From Clostridiales bacterium (GTDB lineage Bacteria; Bacillota; Clostridia; Oscillospirales; CAG-272): DNA of 35,511 nt. This document shows positions 13,797 to 21,879 of this stretch, one piece after another. The number at the start of each line of letters is the position of its first letter. Within the stretch, counting starts at the first letter, position 1. The notes under the pieces were generated by a model that worked only from the letters and a program-made list of their open reading frames with translations, made no database searches and was not told where the DNA came from. Where the stretch lies: NCBI GenBank assembly GCA_022791685.1, contig JAAVZO010000014.1, positions 1 through 35,511 on the forward strand. Direction: 5' to 3'. The position numbers and the translations under genes are program-made.

Positions 13797-16295
13797 TTGG
13801 ACGACATTATTAAACTTTCGGTGCGCGAAGTGACCGATTTTTTGTGCCGCTCCGGAAGCCTCGACTCCCGCGCCGGCATCGCTCGCATGGTCGAGGGCAC
13901 GCGTATGCACAACATTCTTCAGTCCCGCGACGCAAACAAGTACGGTGGTGCGTATGTTAAGGAAGTAGCGCTTTCGTGGGTTTTTACGCTTGGCTCTGAA
14001 TGTGACATATATAATAATGAAGGAAACTGCGAGGTTTTGCCTCTGCGCATCGAGCTTTCGGGGCGTGCTGATGGTATTATTGACGATGACGACGGCTATA
14101 CAATTGACGAAATAAAGACGACCACAATGCCGCTGCGCTTCATAAACGAGGAAGATTTTCCCGCGTACCGGGCACAGCTCGACTGTTATGCCTGCATGTT
14201 TGCTCTGCTGCACGGTCTCGACCATGTGCGCACGCGGTTGACTTTTTGCCACATTGAGACCGAGGACTGCATTTATTTTTACCACGAACGCACGCGCGAC
14301 GAGCTGCTCGCGGTCGTTATGGGGCTGCTCGATGAATATAGAAAATGGACGCGGCTGCGTGCCTATTTCACGGCTGAGCTCGCGTCGAGCGCCGCAAAGC
14401 TGAAATTTCCGTTCCGCAGCTTCCGTGAGGGGCAGAGTGACATGGTACTGACCGCATATCAGGTTTTCAAGCGTGGCGGTAGGCTTTACGTTCAAGCTCC
14501 GACCGGCATTGGTAAGACGATTTCGGCGATTTATCCAGCGTATAAGGCGCTCGGCGACGGGTTCGGAAAACGGATATTTTATCTGACCGCCAAAACTCCG
14601 CTGCGCACCGCTGCCCAAAATGCCGTCAAGCTGCTGCGTCGTTCGGGACTGCACACACGTAGTATTATTTTGACGGCAAAAGAGAAGTGCTGTCTCTGCC
14701 GCGAGGCGGTTCGTGACTGCTCCGACCTTGTGTGCGAATATTCAGAAGGACATCTTGACCGCGTAAATGCTGCGTTATGGCAGTTATTGAACGCTTACGA
14801 CGACTTTACGCCTTCACTGATAGAAAAAAGTGCTAAAGAATTCAAGGTTTGCCCATATGAGCTGTCGCTCGACCTCGCACTTTGGTGCGACATCATAATT
14901 TGCGATTACAACTACCTGTTCGACCCGCGTGTGTCGTTGAAGCGCTTTTTTGGTAGTTTTGACGATGACTCAGACTGCACGCCGGAAGAGAATATTTTCC
15001 TGATCGACGAGGCACACAACCTTGCTGATCGTGCGCGTGAAACTTATTCCGCAGAACTGCGATTTTCGCCATTTCTCGATATGCTGAAGCGTATACCCGA
15101 AAGCGATTTCATATTGTACCAGCCGCTGCGTGCGCTATGCCGTCAATTTTTGCGTCTGAAACGCCGCGCAAAAGCTAATATGGAAACAAATGGTACTTTT
15201 CTATTGTCGCATGATCCCTTCGAAAGCTTCGGCGACGCGGTGACGATATTTATCGACAGTGCGCTCGAATGGCTTCACGTCAACGGCAGTTTGTCGGTGA
15301 AGGACTCACCGCTGCCGTCGCCAGACAAGCTCTCCGATCTTCGGTTCGACGCAATGCGCTTCAAATTTGCGCTCGAACGTTTTGGAAAAAGTTTTATAAA
15401 TTACGTTGAGCTGTCGGGCGATGAGATACGCGTGAAAATATTATGCCGTGACCCGTCGGCGATTGTCGCGAAACGGCTCGACCGTGGACGTGCGGCAATG
15501 CTGTTCTCGGCGACGTTTACGCCGCTCGATTATTACGCGAATCTGCTTGGCGGAATGAACGAAGGCAGCGGATCTTTCAGTTATGGTTCAAAAAAAGGAA
15601 GCAAAATTAGGCTGTTGGAGCTTGAGTCGCCGTTTCCGCGAGAGAATTTACTCGTTGCTGCGATGTATAAAATTTCGACCAGATTTGGTGACCGCGACGC
15701 AACGATACACGCTGCTGCCGAAGTGCTTGCTGCAACGGTGGGCGCAAAAGCGGGGAATTATATTGCATATTTTCCGTCATATCGTCTGATGAGGGAAACG
15801 TATAACGCATTCAGATTGGTGGATTCTGACACATACTGCATTATGCAGAAGCCGGACATGACGGAGTCTGACCGTGACGCGTTTATTAAGAAATTCGACA
15901 CAAATGAAAAAGGTATGCTTGCGTTCGCGGTGCTCGGTGGAATTTTTTCGGAGGGAATCGATCTTATCGGCGACCGGCTGATCGGAAGCATAATCGTCGG
16001 AGTGGGACTGGCTCAGTTGAACAACGAATCGAATATCATCGCAGAGTACTACAACGAGGTCAACGAGCAGGGGTACGAATACGCATACGTCTATCCTGGT
16101 ATGAACAAAGTTTTACAGGCGGCGGGACGAGTCATCCGAACCGACACCGACCGCGGCGTAGTTGTGCTCATCGACGACCGCTTCGCCACGCCGACATACA
16201 CAAACCTGTACCCGTCGCATTGGAAAGGAATGAAGCTGGTCGGCGACACACACGCATTAAGAAAAGTTTTGGCTGATTTCTGGAATGATATATAA
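13797..16295 (+). CDS. PD-(D/E)XK nuclease-like domain fused to a DinG/XPD-type Fe-S helicase
   Basis: The 832-residue protein has two parts. Residues 1-200 carry RecB/Cas4-like nuclease motifs: GRADGII (~89), YTIDEIKTT (~100, D-x-K) and YRAQLDCYA (~124, QxxxY). From ~215 on it is a superfamily 2 helicase: Walker A APTGIGKT (~234-241); a cysteine cluster CCLC...C...C (~298-313) with VCPYE (~352) for an Fe-S cluster; LIDEAHNL (~402); EGIDLIGD; and QAAGRVIRTDTDRG (~775). XPD/DinG enzymes unwind DNA 5' to 3'; a repair role is inferred. The TTG start at 13797 follows GGGGGTGGG by 6 bp. Upstream in-frame starts would be at or before the predicted transcription start (TATAAT at 13757-13762). Confidence 0.88.
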   Translation: MDDIIKLSVREVTDFLCRSGSLDSRAGIARMVEGTRMHNILQSRDANKYGGAYVKEVALSWVFTLGSECDIYNNEGNCEVLPLRIELSGRADGIIDDDDGYTIDEIKTTTMPLRFINEEDFPAYRAQLDCYACMFALLHGLDHVRTRLTFCHIETEDCIYFYHERTRDELLAVVMGLLDEYRKWTRLRAYFTAELASSAAKLKFPFRSFREGQSDMVLTAYQVFKRGGRLYVQAPTGIGKTISAIYPAYKALGDGFGKRIFYLTAKTPLRTAAQNAVKLLRRSGLHTRSIILTAKEKCCLCREAVRDCSDLVCEYSEGHLDRVNAALWQLLNAYDDFTPSLIEKSAKEFKVCPYELSLDLALWCDIIICDYNYLFDPRVSLKRFFGSFDDDSDCTPEENIFLIDEAHNLADRARETYSAELRFSPFLDMLKRIPESDFILYQPLRALCRQFLRLKRRAKANMETNGTFLLSHDPFESFGDAVTIFIDSALEWLHVNGSLSVKDSPLPSPDKLSDLRFDAMRFKFALERFGKSFINYVELSGDEIRVKILCRDPSAIVAKRLDRGRAAMLFSATFTPLDYYANLLGGMNEGSGSFSYGSKKGSKIRLLELESPFPRENLLVAAMYKISTRFGDRDATIHAAAEVLAATVGAKAGNYIAYFPSYRLMRETYNAFRLVDSDTYCIMQKPDMTESDRDAFIKKFDTNEKGMLAFAVLGGIFSEGIDLIGDRLIGSIIVGVGLAQLNNESNIIAEYYNEVNEQGYEYAYVYPGMNKVLQAAGRVIRTDTDRGVVVLIDDRFATPTYTNLYPSHWKGMKLVGDTHALRKVLADFWNDI

Positions 16296-16336
16296 TTAAC
16301 AAGCAACCGCAAGTATGCGCATATATGAAATAAATA

Positions 16337-16365
16337 TTGACAATGAAGTGAGTATAAGTTACAAT
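16337..16365 (+). promoter_or_regulatory. Promoter of the RraA-lactonase gene group
   Basis: TTGACA (16337-16342), 17 bp, TACAAT (16360-16365), about 62 bp before the first gene. Confidence 0.7.
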
Positions 16366-16427
16366 ATTAGGTGAGGAATAGTGTTTCTCATTGAATAAAA
16401 TATTTGTAACTAAAAAGGAGACTAATT

Positions 16428-17330
16428 ATGAATTTTAATGTTAAAGAAGATATCATCGCAATGACTCCACAGTGGAAGGGTGAGAGATTCGAGGACGGCA
16501 GACCGAGAGTACCGGACAAGTATCTGGAGGCGCTCAAGGGTATGACGCTTGAAGAAGTGTGGAAGCCGATTTTTGTGCAAGGTTACGAATCTCAGTTCGA
16601 GGGAAGGCTTCACACGTTGCATGATGACGGAAGAAAGCTTGTGGGACGTGCTGTGACCGCGACTTTCGCTCCGACACGCCCGGACTTGCACGAGGTCATG
16701 TTTGGTATCGGTCAGAAGGAAGGCAGAAAAGGCAACTACAATCAGTGGGTCGTCGATTCGCTCGTCGAGGGAGACGTACTTGTTGCAGATATGTATGATA
16801 AGATTTACAAGGGAACATTTCTTGGCGGAAATTTGACTACAGCTGTCGCGTCAAAGACTAAGACTGGCGGTGCGGTTATTTGGGGTGGTATCCGCGACGT
16901 TGAGCAGATGAAGCAGGTCGAAGGCGTGCAGGTGTACTATCGCGGCATCGACCCAACGCCGATTCGCGAATTTCTGATGACTGGATTCAACACGCCGACC
17001 CGACTTGGCGGTGCTATCGTTCTGCCCGGCGATATCGTGTTTGGCGCGGGCGGCGGCGTGCTCTTTATCCCGAGCCACCTTGTGCCTGAGGTCGTCGATG
17101 GGGCGGCAAAAACGCACGTCAAGGACATATTCGGTTTCGAGATGATCACGCAAAACGTGTTCACAACTGCGCAAATTGACCGTAATACTTGGAGCGAGGA
17201 TATGTTGGATTTGCTCATAAAATTTATAAAGGAAGACCCGCGCGGTGAGGAGTACCGTGACCTTGACTGGTCGAAGGAGTACGACCTCGCGCGGAATGGT
17301 GACCCAAATGATACGCAGACCGCATTATAA
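16428..17330 (+). CDS. RraA-like protein (4-hydroxy-4-methyl-2-oxoglutarate aldolase fold)
   Basis: The 300-residue protein contains the RraA/MenG-like fold: GRAVTATFAP near residue 69, the site block GGNLTTAVASKTKTGGAVIWGGIRDVEQM (~128-157), and GGAIVLPGDIVFGAGGGVLFIP. Family members are aldolases or decarboxylases of keto-acids, or RNase E inhibitors. The N- and C-terminal extensions make it longer than typical RraA (~160-230), like homologues in sugar-acid clusters. AAGGAGAC precedes the ATG. The next gene overlaps it by 23 bp, so the two are probably co-expressed. The substrate is unknown. Confidence 0.87.
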   Translation: MNFNVKEDIIAMTPQWKGERFEDGRPRVPDKYLEALKGMTLEEVWKPIFVQGYESQFEGRLHTLHDDGRKLVGRAVTATFAPTRPDLHEVMFGIGQKEGRKGNYNQWVVDSLVEGDVLVADMYDKIYKGTFLGGNLTTAVASKTKTGGAVIWGGIRDVEQMKQVEGVQVYYRGIDPTPIREFLMTGFNTPTRLGGAIVLPGDIVFGAGGGVLFIPSHLVPEVVDGAAKTHVKDIFGFEMITQNVFTTAQIDRNTWSEDMLDLLIKFIKEDPRGEEYRDLDWSKEYDLARNGDPNDTQTAL

Positions 17331-18330
17331 TAACGTATATTTTGCCGCTTGTGCCAAAGTCGCTGACGGCGGCGGAATTTACCACTGCCGCGTGGATGGC
17401 AGAAACATCGAATTAACTAAATATTATCCGCTTGACCGACCGATGTATATCGATATCGACGACGATACTATGTATGTTCTTTTGCGAGAGCCGTTCGATG
17501 GTGCAGCCAATTCGGGACTGGTTTTGTGCAAAATCAACAATGACGGTTCGCTTGGTGAGTGGTCAGTGCCAATATCAACCGCAGGACGTTGTGCTTGCCA
17601 TTTGTCGGTATACAGCGGTAACGTCTACGCTGTCAACTATCTTTCCGGCAATGTCGTCAAAATGACCGCTGATGGTGTTGTGCAAAATGACGAGCACAAA
17701 GGGCAGGGTGTTCACCCGACACGTCAGGAAGCACCGCATACGCACTTCGTTCGCGAATCGCCGGACGGGAAGTATGTGTTTGCAGTCGACCTTGGAGTGG
17801 ACAAAATATTTACATACACGCACGAACTTGAGCTTGTAAGCACGGCTTCCGTACCGGCTGGCGAAGGTTGCCGCCACCTCGAATATCATCCAAACGGACA
17901 GTATGTGTACTGCGCGAATGAACTTGGCTCATCGGTAACGGTGTTCAAATATTCCGCTGATGGAGCGCTAAATCCCCTTAAAACCTACACTGCATTGCCG
18001 GTTGACTTTGACAAAGAGAGCACAATTGCTGCAATACGCATATCACCGGACGGACAGTATCTGTATGTGTCGCACCGCGGACATGACTCAATATGTGTGT
18101 TAGACATTGCCTGTGGCGGCGCTGTGCTTCGTTCACCCGAGTGGACAAAAATCGCGGGCACGTCTCCGCGAGACTTCGACCTTCTGCATTATGAATCGGG
18201 CGCGTCACTGCTATTTGTGACGAATGAGCGCACAAATAATGTGACTGTATTCAGCGTTGACGGTAAACAAATTCACAAAATCGACACAGAATTCGCAATG
18301 CCGAATCCGTTATGTGTGAAGTTCTTCTGA
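17308..18330 (+). CDS. Lactonase-family beta-propeller protein (6-phosphogluconolactonase-like)
   Basis: About 340 residues of repeated blades have the features of seven-bladed lactonases: an N-terminal GGGIYHC strand, HLSVYSGNVYAVNYLSGNV, HTHFVRESPDGKYVFAVDLGVDKI, GCRHLEYHPNGQYVYCANELGSSVTVF and RISPDGQYLYVSHRGHDSI. Such enzymes hydrolyse sugar lactones. Coupling to an RraA-like gene suggests a sugar-acid degradation step, which is inferred. The ATG at 17308 is chosen because homologues begin close to the first blade; a second ATG at 17296 is possible and neither has a strong ribosome site. The last codons form one arm of a 15-bp hairpin. Confidence 0.87.
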   Translation: MIRRPHYNNVYFAACAKVADGGGIYHCRVDGRNIELTKYYPLDRPMYIDIDDDTMYVLLREPFDGAANSGLVLCKINNDGSLGEWSVPISTAGRCACHLSVYSGNVYAVNYLSGNVVKMTADGVVQNDEHKGQGVHPTRQEAPHTHFVRESPDGKYVFAVDLGVDKIFTYTHELELVSTASVPAGEGCRHLEYHPNGQYVYCANELGSSVTVFKYSADGALNPLKTYTALPVDFDKESTIAAIRISPDGQYLYVSHRGHDSICVLDIACGGAVLRSPEWTKIAGTSPRDFDLLHYESGASLLFVTNERTNNVTVFSVDGKQIHKIDTEFAMPNPLCVKFF

Positions 18331-18343
18331 ACTTCACACATAA
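18310..18343 (+). promoter_or_regulatory. 15-bp perfect hairpin spanning the lactonase stop codon
   Basis: Arms 18310-18324 and 18329-18343 pair perfectly around a TTCT loop; the left arm encodes the last residues and the stop lies at the loop edge. No U-run follows, so mRNA 3'-end protection or attenuation is more likely than simple termination. Confidence 0.7.
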
Positions 18344-18392
18344 TATGCTGCTGGTTGTATCATGATTTACACTATATATTAAGGAGAAATGT

Positions 18393-19118
18393 ATGAGATA
18401 CGAAGAAATTTCAACAGAAGAATACGCTGGCGGCACACGCCTAAACTTCCGGCTGGACGGACGCGACAGCATTGTCGTTCGCCCAGCAAATCCACTCCCC
18501 GGAAATCCGACCGCTTGGCGGGCTGAATTTTTTGGCGCTTTTGACTCGGTTGACCGCGCACTCGTCGAACGCGGCTGGCACGTTTGCTACTACAAGGTAA
18601 GCGATATGTACGGCTGTGACGCGGCACTTGATATGATGTATGAATTTTACAAATTTGTTTCCGAAAAATTCAGCTTATCAAACAAACTAGTGATGTTCGG
18701 ATTCAGTCGCGGCGGGCTCTATTCGGTCAACTACGCCGCGAAATATCATGACCATGTATGCGGTCTTTACCTCGACGCGCCGGTGCTCGACATTCGCTCA
18801 TGGCCATGCAGCGACCTCGAAAGTCGTGAAGCAAAAGAGTGTCTCGAATGCTATGATCTCACGCCTGACGTACTTGTCAACTTCAACAAAAATCCGATTG
18901 ACAAAGTTGCTGCTGTTGCTGATTTGCCGATAATAATTGTTGCTGGAGACGCTGACCGCGTTGTGCCTTACCTCGAAAACGGTGCGATATTTGTTGAAAA
19001 GCTACAAAAACTCGGCGCAAATGTTGAAGCTATAATCAAACCCGGCTGCGATCATCACCCGCACTCACTTGATGACCCTATGCCAATTGTACAATTCTTG
19101 GAGAAAAATTGCCTATAA
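18393..19118 (+). CDS. Alpha/beta hydrolase
   Basis: The 241-residue protein has the nucleophile elbow GFSRGG (serine near residue 110), a probable catalytic aspartate in VAGDADRVVP (~190), and a histidine in CDHHPHSL (~225), which complete a standard triad. No signal peptide is visible, so it is cytoplasmic. Relatives include esterases and deacetylases of plant-sugar degradation. The substrate cannot be told. AAGGAGAAATGT precedes the ATG. The stop overlaps the next gene's reading frame, so it is coupled to the methyltransferase. Confidence 0.85.
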   Translation: MRYEEISTEEYAGGTRLNFRLDGRDSIVVRPANPLPGNPTAWRAEFFGAFDSVDRALVERGWHVCYYKVSDMYGCDAALDMMYEFYKFVSEKFSLSNKLVMFGFSRGGLYSVNYAAKYHDHVCGLYLDAPVLDIRSWPCSDLESREAKECLECYDLTPDVLVNFNKNPIDKVAAVADLPIIIVAGDADRVVPYLENGAIFVEKLQKLGANVEAIIKPGCDHHPHSLDDPMPIVQFLEKNCL

Positions 19119-19939
19119 TGCGTGAAATATTTATAAAATCAAAAAATGCTGACTACCAGCGATTCGAAGTCCTGCGATCCAACCGAAATAAACGTTATCG
19201 CTACGGCGAGTTCCTCGTCGAGGGTGTGCGCAGTTTGAAGGAAGCCGCCGCCTGCAACTGGGAGATACACTCGCTCATCTATCCCGACGCGCAGCTCTCA
19301 GACTGGGCTCGCGGTTACATTGAATCGACGCGCACAAATGTAAATTATCGTCTCACACCTGAGCTTATGCGCGAGCTGTCGGGCAAAACCGACCCATCCG
19401 AAATGATGGCGATCGTCGCAATGCGCGACGACTCGCTCGACAATGTTAAATTATCGAAAAATCCCTTCATTGTGCTGTTTGACAGACCGTCGAACCGCGG
19501 AAACCTCGGTACGCTGATTCGCTCATGCGACGCGCTCGGCGCGGATCTGCTGCTGATAACCGGTCACGCGGTCGACCTTTACGACCCGGAAGTCGTCGTG
19601 TCGGCGATGGGCTCGTTTTTCAAGCTGCCAGTTGTGCGAATTGACGATAACACGAAGCTTGACTTGTTCATAAATCGTTTACGCAACGATTACCCCGATT
19701 TTTCGCTGCTCGGCACGACCGCGCACAAGCAGTGCCCGATTTGGAAAGCGCCGCTCGACAAGCCGTTCATGCTGATGATCGGCAACGAAACGATGGGACT
19801 CAACGCGGCGTTCAAGGAAAAATGCGACTATTTGTGCACGATTCCGATGGCGGAAGACTCTTATGCAAGTTCATTCAACGTCGCCTGCGCCGCCACTGCC
19901 ATGATGTACGAGGCAGTTCGCCAAAGAAACGATATATAA
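19109..19939 (+). CDS. TrmH/SpoU-family RNA methyltransferase
   Basis: The 276-residue protein starts with a substrate-binding region (RFEVLRSNRNKRYRYGEFLVEG) and ends with a SPOUT domain. Motif 1 is LFDRPSNRGNLGTLIRSCDALG, motif 2 MLMIGNETMGLN, motif 3 SSFNVACAATAMMYE. It should add a 2'-O-methyl group to rRNA or tRNA. The TTG at 19109 is preferred because GGAG lies 5 bp before it; the ATG at 19118 would be 14 bp from that site. Either start gives overlap with the preceding hydrolase. A terminator hairpin follows directly. Confidence 0.87.
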   Translation: MPIMREIFIKSKNADYQRFEVLRSNRNKRYRYGEFLVEGVRSLKEAAACNWEIHSLIYPDAQLSDWARGYIESTRTNVNYRLTPELMRELSGKTDPSEMMAIVAMRDDSLDNVKLSKNPFIVLFDRPSNRGNLGTLIRSCDALGADLLLITGHAVDLYDPEVVVSAMGSFFKLPVVRIDDNTKLDLFINRLRNDYPDFSLLGTTAHKQCPIWKAPLDKPFMLMIGNETMGLNAAFKEKCDYLCTIPMAEDSYASSFNVACAATAMMYEAVRQRNDI

Positions 19940-19950
19940 CAATGAAGGAA

Positions 19951-19972
19951 AAAGCCCGTGTGGTCGGGCTTT
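19951..19972 (+). terminator. Terminator-like hairpin between methyltransferase and RelB-like gene
   Basis: Arms AAAGCCCG and CGGGCTTT enclose TGTGGT, with a short TTTG end. It lies 10 bp before the next ATG, so it may act as an attenuator or hide the ribosome site. Confidence 0.6.
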
Positions 19973-19982
19973 GTTGGTGATT

Positions 19983-20240
19983 ATGGAAAATATTACTATA
20001 TCAATAGAAGAAGCAGATAAGCGTGCGCTCGAGGAATTTTGTCGTGAAGTCGGACTCAGTCTCGACAGCTTTTTCGGAATATACATCAAAAAAGTGCTGC
20101 GCGACGATGAAATTCCATTTGAAATAACGAGCGAACGTCGAACGTCGCAGTATCATGACGAACCGGAGTCGTCGTTTCTGACATCAGGAGAAAGCGACAT
20201 CATCGCAAAGGCGATCGACGAACTGAAAGGACTAAATTAA
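19983..20240 (+). CDS. RelB/DinJ-type antitoxin-like protein without a toxin gene
   Basis: The 85-residue acidic protein begins with a ribbon-helix-helix segment (NITISIEEADKRALEEFCREVGLSLDSFFGIYIKKVL) typical of RelB/DinJ antitoxins, followed by a variable tail (IPFEITS...). DinJ-type proteins bind their toxin through the tail and repress their operon. Here no toxin gene follows: the next gene, 28 bp away, is tmcAL on the opposite strand. The antitoxin may be a relic, act as a lone regulator, or pair with a distant toxin. The start at 19983 follows GGTG, a weak site. Confidence 0.82.
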   Translation: MENITISIEEADKRALEEFCREVGLSLDSFFGIYIKKVLRDDEIPFEITSERRTSQYHDEPESSFLTSGESDIIAKAIDELKGLN

Positions 20241-20268
20241 GCTCATAGATTTCGTTATTCTGCACAAA

Positions 20269-21603
20269 TCATATCATGATCGCCCGGCGGGAGTATAAAT
20301 TTTCAACTCTCGCGTCGGGCTTATTTGTGCATAACTCATGCAGCTGCTCAGCTATCATTGCTCGCTCGAATTGTTCATATGCTGTTAATGAATACTGCGA
20401 TTTTTCTCCATCGGGTATATTACTGAAATATTCATTTTTACATAACAGTTTATTACCATCTGACGGCTTCGACAATATTGCTATTGACGCAGTTTTACGC
20501 AGAGCTGCAAGCAGTTCACGTCCACGTGCATTCGCTGCAAGCAGGGAAGCGAAGCGTGGTATTTCCTCACATTCGCGCATTGTAAAGCCGAGCATTGACC
20601 CAATCAGCGCGCGCCTAAGCCTCGACCGCGAATAACGTCGCTCGCAAGCTGCTTCAACAATGCCATTGACCGTACATTCACGCAGTGCCGCGGAGTGCAG
20701 GCGATTTTCGATTCCGCCCGAGACCTCCATTTTCCCGCTCATCCGCCGCCAATCAAGCCGTAAAAACGCCGTCACAACTATGTCAAGATTCGCGAGTCTG
20801 TGCAGTCGTCCAGCTTCAAGCTCGCGCTTCATGATATCTACTGCAGGTGCGGGTATATGTGCTGATATGGAATTTATAACATTATCTGTATTTTCTGAAA
20901 AAATTAGTCTGCGTATTGCCGTAGCTGACGCGTATTGTGGATTATCGCTATTATTGCCAATTGAAAGTTTGTCAGAATTATAAGTGTTGCCTATTCGCTT
21001 AATAGCGTAAGGTTCGACTTGTTTCAAAGGCAATTCGTCATTATGCACTGATACACGCGAATTCACACGCTTAATTGCACGTATATATTCAATCGCGAGC
21101 AGGTCGTTCGAGCCACCGAAAACGTCTGACGCGATGTTTTCATCTCCAAACAGTGTACGGCAAACCTCACCGCGCAGCACACCGACCTGACGGTCCGGCG
21201 AACGTCGCTTAGCCTTCTCGAACGCCACCGCGAATTCGTCCGAATCGAGCCGTGCGGCGACCTCACATAGCGCCGTTAAATCGCCGTTTTCGCTTCCGAA
21301 CGCTAAAACGTCGACGATTCCAAGCGCAGCCGCGATTTCCACGCCTCCGCGAGCGAAAAATTCCGCGCTCGACATCGACCAAGGTGCGGGCAGTTCGAGC
21401 ACAAGATCACATCCGCACCGCACTGCCATCTCCGCGCGCGCGTACTTATCGAGCAGAGCCGCGTCGCCACGCTGCACAAAACTGCCGCTCATTATCGCGA
21501 TGATCGAGCTGTCCGCGCCGAATCGCCGCCGCAGCTCGTCAAGCTGGTATTTGTGCCCGTTGTGGAATGGATTATATTCACATATTATAGCTATGATTTT
21601 CAT
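20269..21603 (-). CDS. tmcAL: tRNA(Met) cytidine acetate ligase TmcAL
   Basis: TmcAL activates acetate with ATP and transfers it to the wobble cytidine of elongator tRNA-Met, forming N4-acetylcytidine. The 444-residue length fits. The N-terminal nucleotidyltransferase domain has CEYNPFHNGH (8-17) and SGSFVQRGDAALLDKYARAEMA. A central segment reads VFGGSNDLLAIEYIRAI, and YASATAIRRLI follows. The stop is 28 bp from the end of the convergent RelB-like gene. AGGAAAG precedes the ATG. Confidence 0.95.
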   Translation of the reverse strand: MKIIAIICEYNPFHNGHKYQLDELRRRFGADSSIIAIMSGSFVQRGDAALLDKYARAEMAVRCGCDLVLELPAPWSMSSAEFFARGGVEIAAALGIVDVLAFGSENGDLTALCEVAARLDSDEFAVAFEKAKRRSPDRQVGVLRGEVCRTLFGDENIASDVFGGSNDLLAIEYIRAIKRVNSRVSVHNDELPLKQVEPYAIKRIGNTYNSDKLSIGNNSDNPQYASATAIRRLIFSENTDNVINSISAHIPAPAVDIMKRELEAGRLHRLANLDIVVTAFLRLDWRRMSGKMEVSGGIENRLHSAALRECTVNGIVEAACERRYSRSRLRRALIGSMLGFTMRECEEIPRFASLLAANARGRELLAALRKTASIAILSKPSDGNKLLCKNEYFSNIPDGEKSQYSLTAYEQFERAMIAEQLHELCTNKPDARVENLYSRRAIMI

Positions 21604-21641
21604 ATTTTTTTGTAGCTTTCCTAAAATTTTCGTTTATCTAC

Positions 21642-21670
21642 TTGTATTTGCGAGAAAAATGTTATATAAT
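21642..21670 (+). promoter_or_regulatory. Possible promoter of the ackA-pur operon
   Basis: TTGTAT (21642-21647), 17 bp, TATAAT (21665-21670). It would give ackA a leader of about 200 nt that includes the branched hairpin cluster at 21754-21822. Confidence 0.55.
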
Positions 21671-21753
21671 ATATTGTAAGTATTTTTGATTTTGCGCCGC
21701 ACGCATTCGGGCGCAGAAATTAGGCACATTTTATACCATAAAGCCGTCAATGG

Positions 21754-21822
21754 CGCAGTCCTGCGAAGCAGGCGCTAAAGCGTTAGCTTTGGCGAAAGTC
21801 TTGCATTGCAAGATTTTCTGCG
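21754..21822 (+). repeat. Branched hairpin cluster in the ackA leader
   Basis: A closing stem CGCAG/CTGCG (21754-21758 with 21818-21822) encloses three hairpins: 21760-21772 (CCTGC, loop GAA), 21773-21794 (9-bp arms, loop GTTA) and 21797-21815 (8-bp arms, loop ATT). The shape is clover-like but has no tRNA sequence features. The design matches the hairpin row at 768-885. Confidence 0.65.
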
Positions 21823-21879
21823 TATATTATATCATATTCCGGATTGGAATTCAATATTTATCGGAGGAATTTTAAAAAA

